Below are positions 1 through 9,500 of a DNA stretch of 64,000 nt, one piece after another. A program made the translations under genes and the position numbers. The stretch is from Liopterus haemorrhoidalis (lineage: Eukaryota > Arthropoda > Insecta > Coleoptera > Dytiscidae): contig OZ020622.1 in assembly GCA_963971575.1 (NCBI GenBank), forward strand, positions 16,990,879-17,054,878, read 5' to 3'. The stretch's first letter is position 1; each line of letters starts with the position of its first letter. Below the pieces are notes generated by a model, which ran no database searches, was not told where the DNA came from, and saw only the letters and a program-made list of their open reading frames with translations.

Positions 1-680
1 TAATCACTCTCAAAGGAAATACATAACTAATAAAATAAAATTTTAGTTGCCTCAAATCTATTCTCTAGAAGTTGTTTTGCTATGAATTTTAAAATTTATT
101 TCCCAATTCATTGATATCTTTTGTATCTTGGTTGATCGTTGGAGTCTCTTATTGTTATTTGTTGATATTTATTGTTGGGAATCTTCAGTTCTAGTAAATG
201 TTTATGTATTTTCGAGTTTGTTTCTTGTACCATCATCGATATCTCCAGGTTCGTATCTTGTGGTATCGTTGAAGTCTCCGTTCTTTACCGGTTCGTGGTT
301 ATATATTTATTGTTAAGGATATAATCTGCGGATTTGTGTCTTGCTTGATCGTTTAACTCTTCTGATTTAACGGAAGTTTATAGTTTATTTTACTGACAAA
401 AGTAAAGGTTTTACTAACTCTTAGTCCTCCGGGTTAAACGAAAGAATACATGTATAAACAAGTGCAGATTATTGCGGAACGAAATCATTTTGCAAAATAA
501 ATGGTTTAAGTGAGATGGTGCTACCTATCACACAGCACTACAGTGGCTTTATATATCACAGTGGCGACAAACAACAACTGACCGTCATTTGCTGACAAAG
601 CTTAACATACGCGATGAAAACTCAACCAATTTAAAAATTACTGGCAATACTTTTAAGATAGTTTATACTACTGTAGAACA
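1..680. other. AT-rich sequence, no gene seen
   Basis: No coding or RNA gene is supported here. The short open frame near 128-316 has no recognisable domain and low-complexity composition. The stretch around 605-675 resembles 55100-55155: both contain a GAAAAC..ACCAA..TTAAAAAT block followed by TGGCAA.ACTTTT and AGTTTATACT. A dispersed repeat is therefore present, but its boundaries cannot be drawn. Confidence 0.5.
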
Positions 681-993
681 GAATTAATGTCTACATTACT
701 GTATGTCTGTCTGTTCGGTAAAAATTGTAGCCAAACGGCTAAACCTAGAGAGTTGAAATTTGACATGCTTATACAACTCTTTGATCCGCACATAGGAAAA
801 ATACTAAAACATCTAAAAAACATATCCCTCTAAAAATATTAAAAAAAAGTATTTGCTCATTGAAAAACAATATATATTTTTTTAAAATTCTGTGTAGGGT
901 ATAAAATGAAAGCCCTTAGTATGCGGATTAACGATCAAAATTTTATTTTTGCAAAATAAATTATTTTACACGCTTTTGGTCAAAAGAGTGCAA

Positions 994-1140
994 GCTGACT
1001 GGCGTAGCGTAGTGGTAACACATGTGCTCTGCGTTGCGAAGGTCTCGGGTTCGAATCCCGTTCAGGCATGGAAATTTTCTCAAATAAAAAATTGTCCTGG
1101 CTAATTGCCACAGCAGCATAGGCCATAAAATTTAAAAAAA
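994..1140 (+). mobile_element. tRNA-derived SINE with LINE-like 3' tail
   Basis: The head (996-1068, 73 nt) looks like a tRNA, with box A-like TGGCGTAGCGTAGTGG and an exact box B GGTTCGAATCC. The first seven bases pair with the last seven at six positions, one of them a wobble. The body is short and ends in an A-rich tail. The flanks AAGAGTGCAA (984-993) and AAGAGGGCAA (1141-1150) match at 9 of 10 and are read as the target duplication. Family A copy 3 has no insertion at the equivalent place, near 8695. The 3' part (1098-1124, TGGCTAATTGCCACAGCAG then CATAGGCC) closely resembles the end of the LINE at 26122-26153 on the opposite strand (GTGGCCAATAGCCATAGTAG). The anticodon arm is degenerate, so I do not call a functional tRNA. 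Confidence 0.8.
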
Positions 1141-1355
1141 AAGAGGGCAAAAAAATTATCCCACACCCTGTAGCGCAGATGGTTTAAACTAAAAACCTAA
1201 AAAATTCTGAGTAATGTACATTGGTGTGAACCGGAATAGTACAACAGGAATTTTTGATCAGATTATGTTTTCGGAAAATAACGCATTTTTTGTGTTTTTT
1301 TTTTTTTGACGATGTAAATATTTAATATGTTATGTAACATAGTAAACCAATACGC

Positions 1356-1424
1356 TTTCATGGTGTAATGGTTAACATTCTCACTTTTTAAATTGAAAAC
1401 TAGGGTTCGCTTCCAGTCGGAGAC
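1356..1424 (+). other. tRNA-like module inside family A copy 1
   Basis: The sequence CATGGTGTAATGGTTAACAT resembles the 5' half of a tRNA-Gln type molecule (box A), and AGGGTTCGCTTCC resembles box B. The acceptor and anticodon stems do not form cleanly. The two other long family A copies carry different tRNA-like sequences at the same relative position, just before the T-rich block. Confidence 0.5.
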
Positions 1425-1861
1425 AATTTTATTTTTCCTGTTTTTTTTTGCATTTTTATTTTGTTTAAATTATTTTTTCAAAATTCTAATTATATTTTGG
1501 CAAATGGTGCATCTAATTTTTAAAAGCGTAAATTTAATAACCATTGGCAATTGTTGAAATTATAATTTAATTCTATGTTTCAATGTATACGAAATCAAAG
1601 GGGCGGAGCTTATGACTTAAAACAACTAATGGAAGCCATAAGCACAATTTTCAAATTCCTTGCTAATGAACCTTGCTATATAAAAAAATACTGCACATAT
1701 TTAGAAACCTAAATAATGATATTAGGCACTCGAATTAAAATTAACAAAAAAATATTTTAACATAAAATTTGTTTTGGCATCCCAAATAATCATCATTCAC
1801 TTACTAAATACCTGCGAAACCCTGAAATGTGTGAAAATTCACACTTCACATCAATTTTTTT

Positions 1862-3063
1862 AATTAGATGGATATTTGGGGAGCTATGGGGAGCACTATT
1901 TACAAACTTGAAATATCTCACTTATTATTTACTTAACATCAAAAATATCTAAAGAGTGGTTTTAAGTAAAGAAACGATTATTTTCTGTTCTATTCTACTT
2001 GAAATCTCAGTTATCATTTAAATTTAACAAAAAGTATAAAAAGTATGGGTACGGCAGCTAGTGGAACTATAAAGGTGGCAACTGGGAACCGAGGGGCATC
2101 GAGAAATGCTTAAAATCGACATTTTCCCGACCAAAAAGTTTGAGAATAGTTTTATAAGAAAAATTTTCTCTCATTTTTCTTAGAATAGGAAGTGTACAGA
2201 CTCGATTTCTATAAAATACTATGTCAAACCATTTTGTCATTACAATGAACAAAGTGTTTTCTTTGCAATTATCATAAAATTTTTATTATTTCCTTCTTTT
2301 ACTGCACGTAACACTTACAATAGTAATCGTGTACTCACGTCTCAATACAAGTTACTGCAGAGAATTCTGAGTGACCTGAAAACCTCATATGCTTATGATG
2401 TACATTTCTTGTTCAGAATTTTAATGTTTCTTCTTATTTTTTGTATGTCTGAGAGAAGCAAGTTTTTTTTGTATAATATTTTGACGTATCTGGGTCTTTT
2501 TAAATTATGATTAATTATGAAAGTGTTTTGATTATGTTTTGATTGCAAAATTGCACCTGCAAAACATTTATTATTGATTTTAATAACTGGCGAATTATGA
2601 AATACACTTAAGAGTAAAATCGAATCTATCCATCTTCTGTTTTCAGGGTGGGAGTTATATAAATATATGTGCTTATACTCCTCAGTGGAGCATAAGACCT
2701 CTATAAAGTGTGTCAGTGTGTGATTATGTTCTTAACAATAAGCATTAGGGTACGAACACGTATAAAGATTATTGCTGGCGATTATAGGCCTTGGCTACAT
2801 GCTGGCTGACGAGAATAAATATCTCTTAACTTTCAAATTTACCCAGACATTTAGAAAGATTGTCGGCACGTGTAAGTACATGGACCATGCGCCTGTAAGT
2901 GAACAAGAATCTCTGAAACATTATTTACCAGTTTATAAAAAGCTGCAGACGCACACCCTGGAATTTTTCTTGGGGGGGTCTCAAAGGGTAGGAATTTGGA
3001 AATTACTTGGAAATAAGTGCCAGTCAATTACACTTTATTGTTCAAAATGCAAGTGTTGATTTA
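1862..3063. other. Intergenic, old repeats, no gene
   Basis: The first 100 bases (ATGGATATTTGGGGAGC.., then CTTATTATTTACTTAACATC) match the repeat also present near 63000, 63240 and 63480 and, in the opposite orientation, in the 58.7-60.2 kb array. The remainder holds no recognisable gene. Open frames at 2067-2252 (reverse) and 2772-3059 (forward) have no identifiable domain. Confidence 0.5.
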
Positions 3064-3205
3064 AAACAAAACAGCTCTTCACTTCTAAAGGACAAGAGAT
3101 GTCCTACAAAAAAAGGTCCTCACTTCTAGAATACAAGTGATGACCTAAAAAAGGGTCGTTACTTCTAAAGTACAAGTGATGAAAAAAAAGGTCCTCACTC
3201 TAAAG
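3064..3205. repeat. Minisatellite, unit ~45 bp
   Basis: About three units share GGTCCTCACTTCTA, then A.TACAAGTGATGA and an A-run. The same unit in modified form (GGTCCTCACCTCCCAAAT, AAGTGAAGAGCAAAA) occurs inside two hAT-type elements at 38531-38612 and, reversed, at 42460-42535. It therefore belongs to a wider minisatellite family. Confidence 0.7.
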
Positions 3206-3209
3206 TACA

Positions 3210-3258
3210 TAGGTGCAAATAGCTTTTGTTGCTGTGCGCCAGTAATTTTAACTAACTA
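3210..3258 (+). mobile_element. 49 bp LINE 3'-end insertion with 13 bp TSD
   Basis: This short segment holds only a LINE 3' end: the hairpin (AGGTGCAAATAGC then TTTTGTTGCTGTGCGCC) and the tail AATTTTAACTAACTA. It is flanked by ACTCTAAAGTACA at 3197-3209 and again at 3259-3271, a perfect 13 bp target-site duplication. The same tail is found at 36276-36325 at the end of a coding LINE copy. This is an extremely 5'-truncated retroposition product inserted into the minisatellite. Confidence 0.85.
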
Positions 3259-3290
3259 ACTCTAAAGTACAATCAATAACCTAACAAAAA

Positions 3291-4518
3291 ATTGATGTGA
3301 AGTGTGAATTTTCACACATTTCAGGGTTTCGCAGGTATATAATAAGTGAAGGCGGCATGCTGAGTGTGTAGGACAAATTTTGCTTTGTAGTAATCACGGC
3401 AAAATGAACGATATTTTTAAAATAATTTATCGTCCGTTAATCTATGAGCTTTAAAACAAATTTTATGTTAAAATATTTTTTTGTTAATTTTAATTCGAAT
3501 ACCTAATATCATTATTTAGGTTTCTAAATATGTGCCGTATTTTTTATATAGCAACGTTCATTAGTATTTGAAAATTGCGCCTATGGCTTCTATTGGTTGT
3601 CATATGCTCCACCCCTTTGGTTTCGTATACATGACACATAGAATGAAAATATAATTCCAACATACCAACTGGTTATTAAATTTACGCTCTTAAAAAATAA
3701 ATGCAACATTTGCCAAAATATAACTAGAATTTTGACAAAATAAAAATGAAAAAAAAAAATGAAAGAAAATTGTCTCCTCTGCCCGGGATTGAACCTTAGA
3801 ATTCTGGGTAGCTAGCGAGCATGCTAACCATTAGACTGACCATACGTCTTCTAGTCTAGTGTGTTACATAACAATAACTTTTGTACATCGTCAACCAAAA
3901 AACAAAAAAGAAAATGCGTTATTTTCCGAAAACATAATCTGATCAAAAATTCATTATTCCGGTTCACACCAATGTACATTACTTAGAATTTTTTCAGATT
4001 TTTAGTTTAAATCATCTGGGCTACTGGGTGTGGGACAATAATTTTTTTGCTCAATTTTGGCAAAAATCGCATCAAAATAATTTATTTTTGAAATAAAATT
4101 TTGATTGTTAATCCATGTAGGTACTAAGGGATTTCATTTGATACCCTACTCAGAATTAAAAAAAAATATTATTTTTTTTCGATAAGCACATATAAGCAGT
4201 TCACTTTTGTAAGAACAGACTAAGAGGAAAATTTGTTCTGAACAGTTTGCACCGTTGAAACTGTATGCCATGTTGGTATTACAGAAAAATCTAGTTTGTT
4301 CTTACAAAAGTGAACTGCTTATATTTGTTTATATTTTTAGGGGGATATGTTTTTTAGATGTTTTAGTATTTTTTCTATGTGCGGGCCAAAGAGTTGTATA
4401 AGCATGCCAAATTTCAACTCACTAGATTTAGCCGTTTGGCTACAATTTTTACCGAACAGACAGATGACAAAATGACGGTATAAGGGATTTTTGATCATAC
4501 CTACAAAACCCTAAAAAG
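3291..4518 (-). mobile_element. Family A element, copy 2 (reverse)
   Basis: Read on the reverse strand, this is a full-length relative of the copy at 8289-9500. The outer ends are AGGGTTTTGTAGGTA (reverse strand, plus 4497-4511) and TACCTGCGAAACCCT (reverse strand, plus 3323-3337), an imperfect inverted repeat. The GTGTGAAAATTCACAC hairpin lies just beyond the second. Near the 5' end lies the 20 bp block GTTCACTTTTGTAAGAACAG (plus 4199-4218), with its reverse complement at 4297-4316. No transposase is encoded. Confidence 0.75.
3781..3850 (-). other. tRNA-like module inside family A copy 2
   Basis: On the reverse strand there is a box A-like TGGTCAGTCTAATGGTTAGC and, about 35 bases later, a perfect box B GGTTCAATCCC. 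The acceptor stem is not convincing. It lies at the same element position as the modules at 1356-1424 and 8906-8989 but differs in sequence. It is probably not a working tRNA gene. Confidence 0.55.
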
Positions 4519-5442
4519 CATAAGGGTTTGGAATAAAACAATTAAAAGTGGAGACTCTAAAGGAGGAAATTACCCCTCTTGTCCCTTACTGCGAGCACCC
4601 CCGGAGCCATTTAATCTCAAGAAGTGGAGGTGGTCGCTAAGATCTACAGATTTAAATTCCATTTTTAAATTTGAATCTCCACATTTGGAGTGCAGGATAA
4701 TTTCATGTAAATACTGAATAATTTATAAAAAAAAGATTAAGATAAAAAAACCTGTTACACTAATTGACATGTATATTTCAGACACTATCATTATTAACCG
4801 GAAATTATTCAAAAAATGTTACAGTTTTTCAATTAGGTCCAATTTTGCATCCATTGATATTTATTATGTAGGTAGAAACTAAGCTTGGTCCACATCTAAT
4901 TATACGTCGTCCATTTATGAAATTTCACCTGTAGATACACCTGTTAGCCCAGTGACGTAACCAGTTCGAAATTTTAAAATATCATTTAAGGTGTGAGCAT
5001 TATAATTAATTTTATTTATTTATTCGTTGCCTTTTAATGTTTGTGTATTTGTTCTTGTCTGTTAAATCTTTGTTTAAGTGATTTTTTATTTTTAATCTGC
5101 ATTTTATCAAGAAATCAGTTACAAGTGTTTCCACGCGTAGGTTGGAGAGTTTATGTGATTTTCTAGAAAATTTAACATACAGTAGCCATTTGCAAGGTTG
5201 TTGGAATGCATTAAAATTTTTCTTTAGAAAGTCAGGAAACAAAAGTAGAAGAAATTTTTCACTACAATCAAATGTCGCCAAATTATATGATTAATAATAG
5301 TAATTTTATATTTGTTAGGCTGATATTGTCAGTACTGTACTCTACTGATGTTTGGATCATAAACGTTTCATTTCCGTTGGTACGGATACGGATTATTTTG
5401 TAAAATATCGGCGGATACGGATAAAAATGTTCTATTAACCTT
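4519..5442. other. Intergenic, no gene
   Basis: AT-rich sequence without a recognisable gene. The end (5365-5440) has repeated GGATACGGAT motifs like those near 9655-9710 and, more loosely, the CCGCGGATATCCGCG stretch near 23635. The reverse-strand open frame at 5012-5281 shows no domain. Confidence 0.45.
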
Positions 5443-6204
5443 TTTACCGACCGCCAACATATATAAGGGAGGTATTGTGATCATTCCAATTTTGACATTT
5501 CGATATTTCGATGGATCTCCACGAATTGAGGTCCCTACATAACGTTTGGCTATTTTTAGCATGATGTGTGTCTGTCTGTCTGTGCAGAGCAAATTAGGCT
5601 AAAAGGATTTGTATGAAACTTTATATATACGCTTTTGACATCAATGGCACGAATTGATCAACTTTTGGTAAAAATCGGTTGACTAAAAATGGGAGTTTAC
5701 TCGTGTCGATTTTAAGATTTTTGCGTAAATTTAACAGAAAAATATTTCGAAAAAATTTATTAACTGAAGTTTTTTTTTTTTATTTATTGATTTTGGCTCT
5801 TTAGTCCTAATATATATGGACCTTTAGCCAGCTACTCTGTTATTTTTATTTTGGATACTTTATTAATTTTATGACAAATACAAACATCCGTGCCATCACC
5901 GGGATTCGAACCCGAGTCCCCACGGTTAGCAGTCAAATGAGCTGACCACTACGCCATAGCGACCGGCATTAACTGAAGTTGCTATAAGAGCAATAACTAA
6001 CAACTTTTATTTGAGACATTTTTTGATCTATTTTTTCATACTTATATGTAACGTTTTCGTAGTCATGATAAATAATATCTCTGTTAGAAAATATTAGGCC
6101 AAGTTATTTCTATTTACTGTGATGCTAGAATGTATTTTATTTAAGTAATTTGTGATGGCGGTCGGTCCTGTGGTGGCCACAGCCGATTTATTTTTGTTGT
6201 TGGA
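5443..6204 (+). mobile_element. Family G element, copy 1, with SINE insertion
   Basis: The left end is TTTTTACCGACCGCCAACAT and the right end contains TGGCGGTCGGTCCTGTGGTG followed by GCCACAGCYGAT and a T-rich run. ACCGACCGCCA and TGGCGGTCGGT are 11 bp inverted complements. Other copies lie at 15579-15800 (partial), 17063-17693 (reverse), 31146-31780, 40804-41430 and 46877-47360 (reverse). Without the SINE it is about 560 bp. Conserved internal blocks include ATCTCCACGAATTGAGGTCC, a TGTC-rich stretch and GTTTACTCGTGTCGAT. No protein is encoded. Confidence 0.8.
5772..5967 (-). mobile_element. tRNA-derived SINE with 13 bp TSD
   Basis: Read on the reverse strand: a tRNA-like head (plus 5891-5967) with box A-like TATGGCGTAGTGG and perfect box B GGTTCGAATCC, a ~110 bp body ending in a fold-back (GGCTAAAGGTCC / GGACTAAAGAGCC), and an A-tail. 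The target duplication ATTAACTGAAGTT is perfect at 5759-5771 and 5968-5980. Uninterrupted family G copies at 31500 and 41170 serve as empty sites. The anticodon-loop region resembles that of tRNA-Ser(GCT), but the stem is degenerate. Confidence 0.88.
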
Positions 6205-6289
6205 AAGTTACACATCTCGCCTGTTTAAAGAAATCATTGTATGCTCTAAAAATATCAAAAACTTTTTTTTAAAATTAATTTTGTTGAAA

Positions 6290-6877
6290 ATGGAACGGTC
6301 GGAAATTTGCACTATTATGAAGTATGAGTTCTTACGTGGAACTACGGCATCGCACCCCACGGAACATTAATAGTGTATTTGGCTCTAGTATTACTACGCA
6401 GCAGACAATATCAAATTGGTTCGCCAAATTTCGTACAGGTAACTTAAAAACCGAACAAAAAAAAAACCTGGCTCATCGATCACTGCAACCAACTGGAAAT
6501 ATACTGCAACCAACTGGACGAAATGATGCAAAAACTTAAAGAAAAACAGCCTAGTCAACAGATCGACTCATATCTTATTGCATGATAACGCTAGACCACA
6601 CACTGCACAAATGACTGTGGCAAAACAACAGGAATTGGAGTTGGAACTTCTTCATCATCCTCCATACTCACCAGACCTAGCCCCCACTGACTACCACTTC
6701 TTCCGCAATTTGGACCACTTTTTAATAGGAAAACAGTTTAATTCCGACAATGCTGTAAAACTAGCCTTCCAGGAATTAATTGACTCTCGTCCAGCAGGGT
6801 TTTATACCACCGGCCTGAACAACCTGCCGCTTAAATGGCAAAAGCGTATAGAAAATATGGGTGCATACTTTGATTAA
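6290..6877 (+). pseudogene. Mariner-type (DD34D) transposase relic
   Basis: The N-terminus begins MERSEICTIMKYEFLRGTTA, shifts frame near 6340, then continues with the helix-turn-helix part (TTQQTISNWFAKFRTGN). The middle, including the first catalytic Asp region, is deleted. The C-terminal part (from ~6578) contains HDNARPH and YSPDLAPTDYHFF. The spacing between the second and third catalytic Asp is 34 residues, the mariner hallmark. The product would have been a cut-and-paste transposase acting in the nucleus. With a frameshift and a large deletion it cannot be active. It starts about 90 bases after the end of family G copy 1. Confidence 0.9.
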
Positions 6878-7113
6878 TAAAATAATTCCTTATATTTGTA
6901 AGTTATCAACCAACTTTGCCTTTTTTTCTACAAATTTCATCCTTGACGACCTAATATTTATTTATTTATTTTAACTTTATTTTTTACTTATCTTGTATTT
7001 TATTATTTTACTTTATTATTTTTATTATTTAACTAGATTATCTTGCACATAATCAATTTGTAATATATAAGAAAACAATTATTATGTATACTTAGTATAT
7101 ATCTTCATTCTTC

Positions 7114-7159
7114 GGCGCAAATAGCCTTTGTTGCTGTGCGCCAAAAATTTCAACTAACT
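7114..7159 (+). mobile_element. 46 bp LINE 3'-end insertion with 13-14 bp TSD
   Basis: The insert is the LINE 3' hairpin GGCGCAAATAGCCTTTGTTG / CTGTGCGCC plus a short tail ending AACTAACT. ATCTTCATTCTTC is present at 7101-7113 and 7160-7172 (one more T is ambiguous), a perfect duplication. This is the second independent insertion in the window made of little more than the hairpin; the other is at 3210-3258. Confidence 0.85.
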
Positions 7160-7249
7160 ATCTTCATTCTTCTGTACTTTCTCAATGCAGTTTACATGAA
7201 GTAATTAATTATGTAATACTTTTTTACTATTTTATATTCATAATTTTTT

Positions 7250-7288
7250 AGCTCTGATGAAGATTTGAATAAAATCGAAACGTTAGCT
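7250..7288 (+). other. Possible hammerhead-ribozyme-like motif
   Basis: The order of parts matches a minimal hammerhead: AGCT, CTGATGA (7254-7260), a helix GATTT/AAATC with a 5-base loop, GAAA (7277-7280), then CGTT and AGCT. The two AGCT blocks can pair as helix I. Helix III would be only AC/GT, as in the dimer-dependent hammerheads known from Penelope-like elements. No Penelope protein is visible nearby. This is a motif match only. Confidence 0.3.
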
Positions 7289-8288
7289 TAGTTAAATAAA
7301 CTTCTTTTATTTTTTCACTTGTGCGAATCATATTATTTCATTAATTATACATAATTCATCAAACATATACTGTCATTATTTATATTTTTGAGGTGAGAAC
7401 TTTTTTTTTGTTTGGTCAGCACATGTAGTTTAGAATTAAGAATCATTTAATAATTTAAATAATTGAGTCCCCCAGAAAAATTCCTGGGTGAGCGCTTGGG
7501 TAGCGCCATAGTAGTCCGCCCCTGCAGATTACAAAATTAGCAATGTCGAGTTAACTTTGTACACCCTGTATAATGTAGAATATTTAGTGTTTCTCTGTAT
7601 TTTCTACAGATGTCTCTGTAATTATTTAATTATCATAATAATAAAACAGTAAATAGACTCGAACCATTTACTTTGCCTTTAAGATATCTCAGTAATAAGT
7701 ACTTCTAAAAGGCTCTTTCAATTTTACTACTGTCTAGAGTAGTTACATAATTAAATTTATAAACTATTAACAAATATATCTTTACTAACTCCACTAATGA
7801 GCCTGGATATTAAAATATTTCATTTAATAAGTAATATTTCGCAACGTACTCCTTTCTTAAATGACATAATGGTATAAAAAAGTAATATATTAATTTTTTT
7901 TCTCGATATAATATAACGGAAACATAAACAAACATATACTTAAAGAAAGTTGGTTGTATTGGGTCAAACGTGCCATGAATGTCAAAAGGTCATGAATCTC
8001 AAATGTCTTAATAACACTTTGCATTGTAAAATACACCTACGCGATTATAAGAACTTTTATTACCAAAATCTCGATATTTACGAAGTTGAAACTGAATTAA
8101 AAATGTCAGACAAGATGGAGATATCTGTAGGTTTTTTAAACAGCTCACCGGGTTGCAAAAAATTTAAATATATTAAAAAAAACCCACGCACGGTTTAAAC
8201 AAATATAATTGTGTACTTTAATGGACAGTTTATTAGTATATATTTAAATTTTTTAGACGCAAACATAAGAAATGAATGGGTTCTTTTT
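7289..8288. other. Intergenic, no gene recognised
   Basis: AT-rich sequence. An open frame at 7950-8198 contains a CHEC and a CKIH motif but no family I can name, starts at TTG, and is probably fortuitous. Nothing else is supportable. Confidence 0.4.
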
Positions 8289-8360
8289 AGGGTTTTGTAG
8301 GTATGACTAAAAAACCCTTATACCGTCATTTTGTCGTCTGTCTGTCTGTCTGTCTGTCTA

Positions 8361-8425
<65 letters not shown>

Positions 8426-9500
8426 TCGGTAAAAATTGTAGCCAAACGGCTAAACCTAGAGAGTTGAAATTTGGCATGCTTATACAACTCTTTGACCCGC
8501 ATATAGGAAAAATACTAAAACATCTAAAAAACATACCCCCCTAAAAATATAAACAAATATGTACTGATCGAAAAAAAAAATATTTTTTTTAAATTCTGAG
8601 TATGGTATCAAATGACAGCCCTTAGTACGTGGATTAACGATCAAAATTTTATTTTTGCAAAATAAATTATTTTGAGGCGATTTTTGCCAAAATTGTGCAA
8701 AAAAATTTTTGTCCCACACCCTGTAGCCCAGATGGTTTAAACTAAAAATGTGAAAAAATTCTAAGTAATGTATATTGGTGTGAACCGGAATAGTACAACA
8801 GGAATTTTTGATCAGATTATGTTTTCGGAAAATAACGCATTTTTTGTGTTTTTTGGTTGACGATGCATACATGTTATACTCTTATAACACACTAAGTTGA
8901 TAAGCGTTTGGTGGTCTAGTGGCTCAGTTGCGCGACAACTACACAGGATCGTTATTCACTACACAGGTTCGTTCCTGGCTTGTGAAGTCAATTTTATTTT
9001 TTGTTTTTTTTTTTTCATATTTATTTTGTTTAAATTAATTTGTTAAAATTCTAGTTATATTTTAGCACATTTTGAATTTAATTTTCAAGAGCGTAAATTT
9101 AATAACCAATTGGAATTATATTTTCATTCTATGTGTCATTTATACGAAGCCAGAGGGGCGGAGCGTATGATTTAAGACAACCAATGAAAGCCATAGGCCC
9201 AATTTTCAAAATCTTAAGGAACCTTGTTATATAAAAAAAATACTGCACTTATTTAGAAACCTAAATAATGATATTAGGTATTCGAATTAAAATTACCAAA
9301 AAAATATTTTAACATAAAATTTGTTTTTAAAGCTCTGAGATTAACAGACGATAAATTATTTTAAAAAGATCGTTCATTTTGCCGTGGTTACTACAAAGCA
9401 AAATTTGTCCTACACACTCAGCATGCCGCCTTCACTTATTATATACCTGCGAAACCCTGCAATGTGTGAAAATTCACACTTCACATCAATTTTTTTTATT
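8289..9500 (+). mobile_element. Family A element, copy 3 (most complete)
   Basis: The copy starts AGGGTTTTGTAGGTA (8289-8303) and reaches TACCTGCGAAACCCT (9444-9458), then the GTGTGAAAATTCACAC hairpin and CTTCACATCAATTTTTT. It includes a (TCTG)n microsatellite at 8338-8425 directly after the left terminus, a tRNA-like module at 8906-8989 and a TATATAAAAA motif near 9228. The SINE seen in copy 1 is absent. Open frames across it (8480-8872 reverse, 9384-9800 forward) have no domain and are not conserved with the other copies. Confidence 0.78.
8338..8425 (+). repeat. (TCTG)n microsatellite in family A
   Basis: About 22 tetranucleotide units with one TCTA interruption. It sits at the same element position as the shorter TGTCTGTCTG in copy 1 (700-715), so it is an internal expansion of the element. 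Confidence 0.95.

Larger units (their letters stand above)
690..1861 (+). mobile_element. Family A inverted-terminus element, copy 1
   Basis: This is one of three long copies of a ~1.2 kb non-coding repeat; the others are 3291-4518 (reverse) and 8289-9500. Shared blocks run in the same order: TTCGGTAAAAATTGTAGCC, a stretch with CATAGGAAAAATACTAAAAC, TGGTGTGAACCGGAATAG, a tRNA-like module, a (T)n block, TATATAAAAAAATACTGC, and a 3' end with TACCTGCGAAACCCT followed by the GTGTGAAAATTCACAC hairpin. In complete copies the 5' end reads AGGGTTTTGTAGGTA, the near-complement of the 3' end, so the ends form a ~15 bp imperfect inverted repeat. No transposase is encoded. The 5' tip is missing from this copy, and a SINE sits inside it. 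Confidence 0.75.

Noticed and set aside
996..1068. Functional tRNA gene
   Set aside because: Boxes A and B and the acceptor stem are good, but the anticodon arm does not form, there is no terminator T-run, and the sequence is the head of a SINE with a target duplication.
3781..3850. Functional tRNA gene on the reverse strand
   Set aside because: Box B is perfect but the acceptor stem does not pair; it is a module of the family A element.
7950..8198. 82-codon open frame with Cys/His pairs (CHEC, CKIH)
   Set aside because: It looks vaguely zinc-finger-like, but the start is TTG, the spacing fits no family I know, and the surroundings are repeat-rich.
8480..8872. 130-codon reverse open frame
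   Set aside because: It lies wholly inside non-coding family A sequence, and the corresponding regions of the other copies are interrupted.
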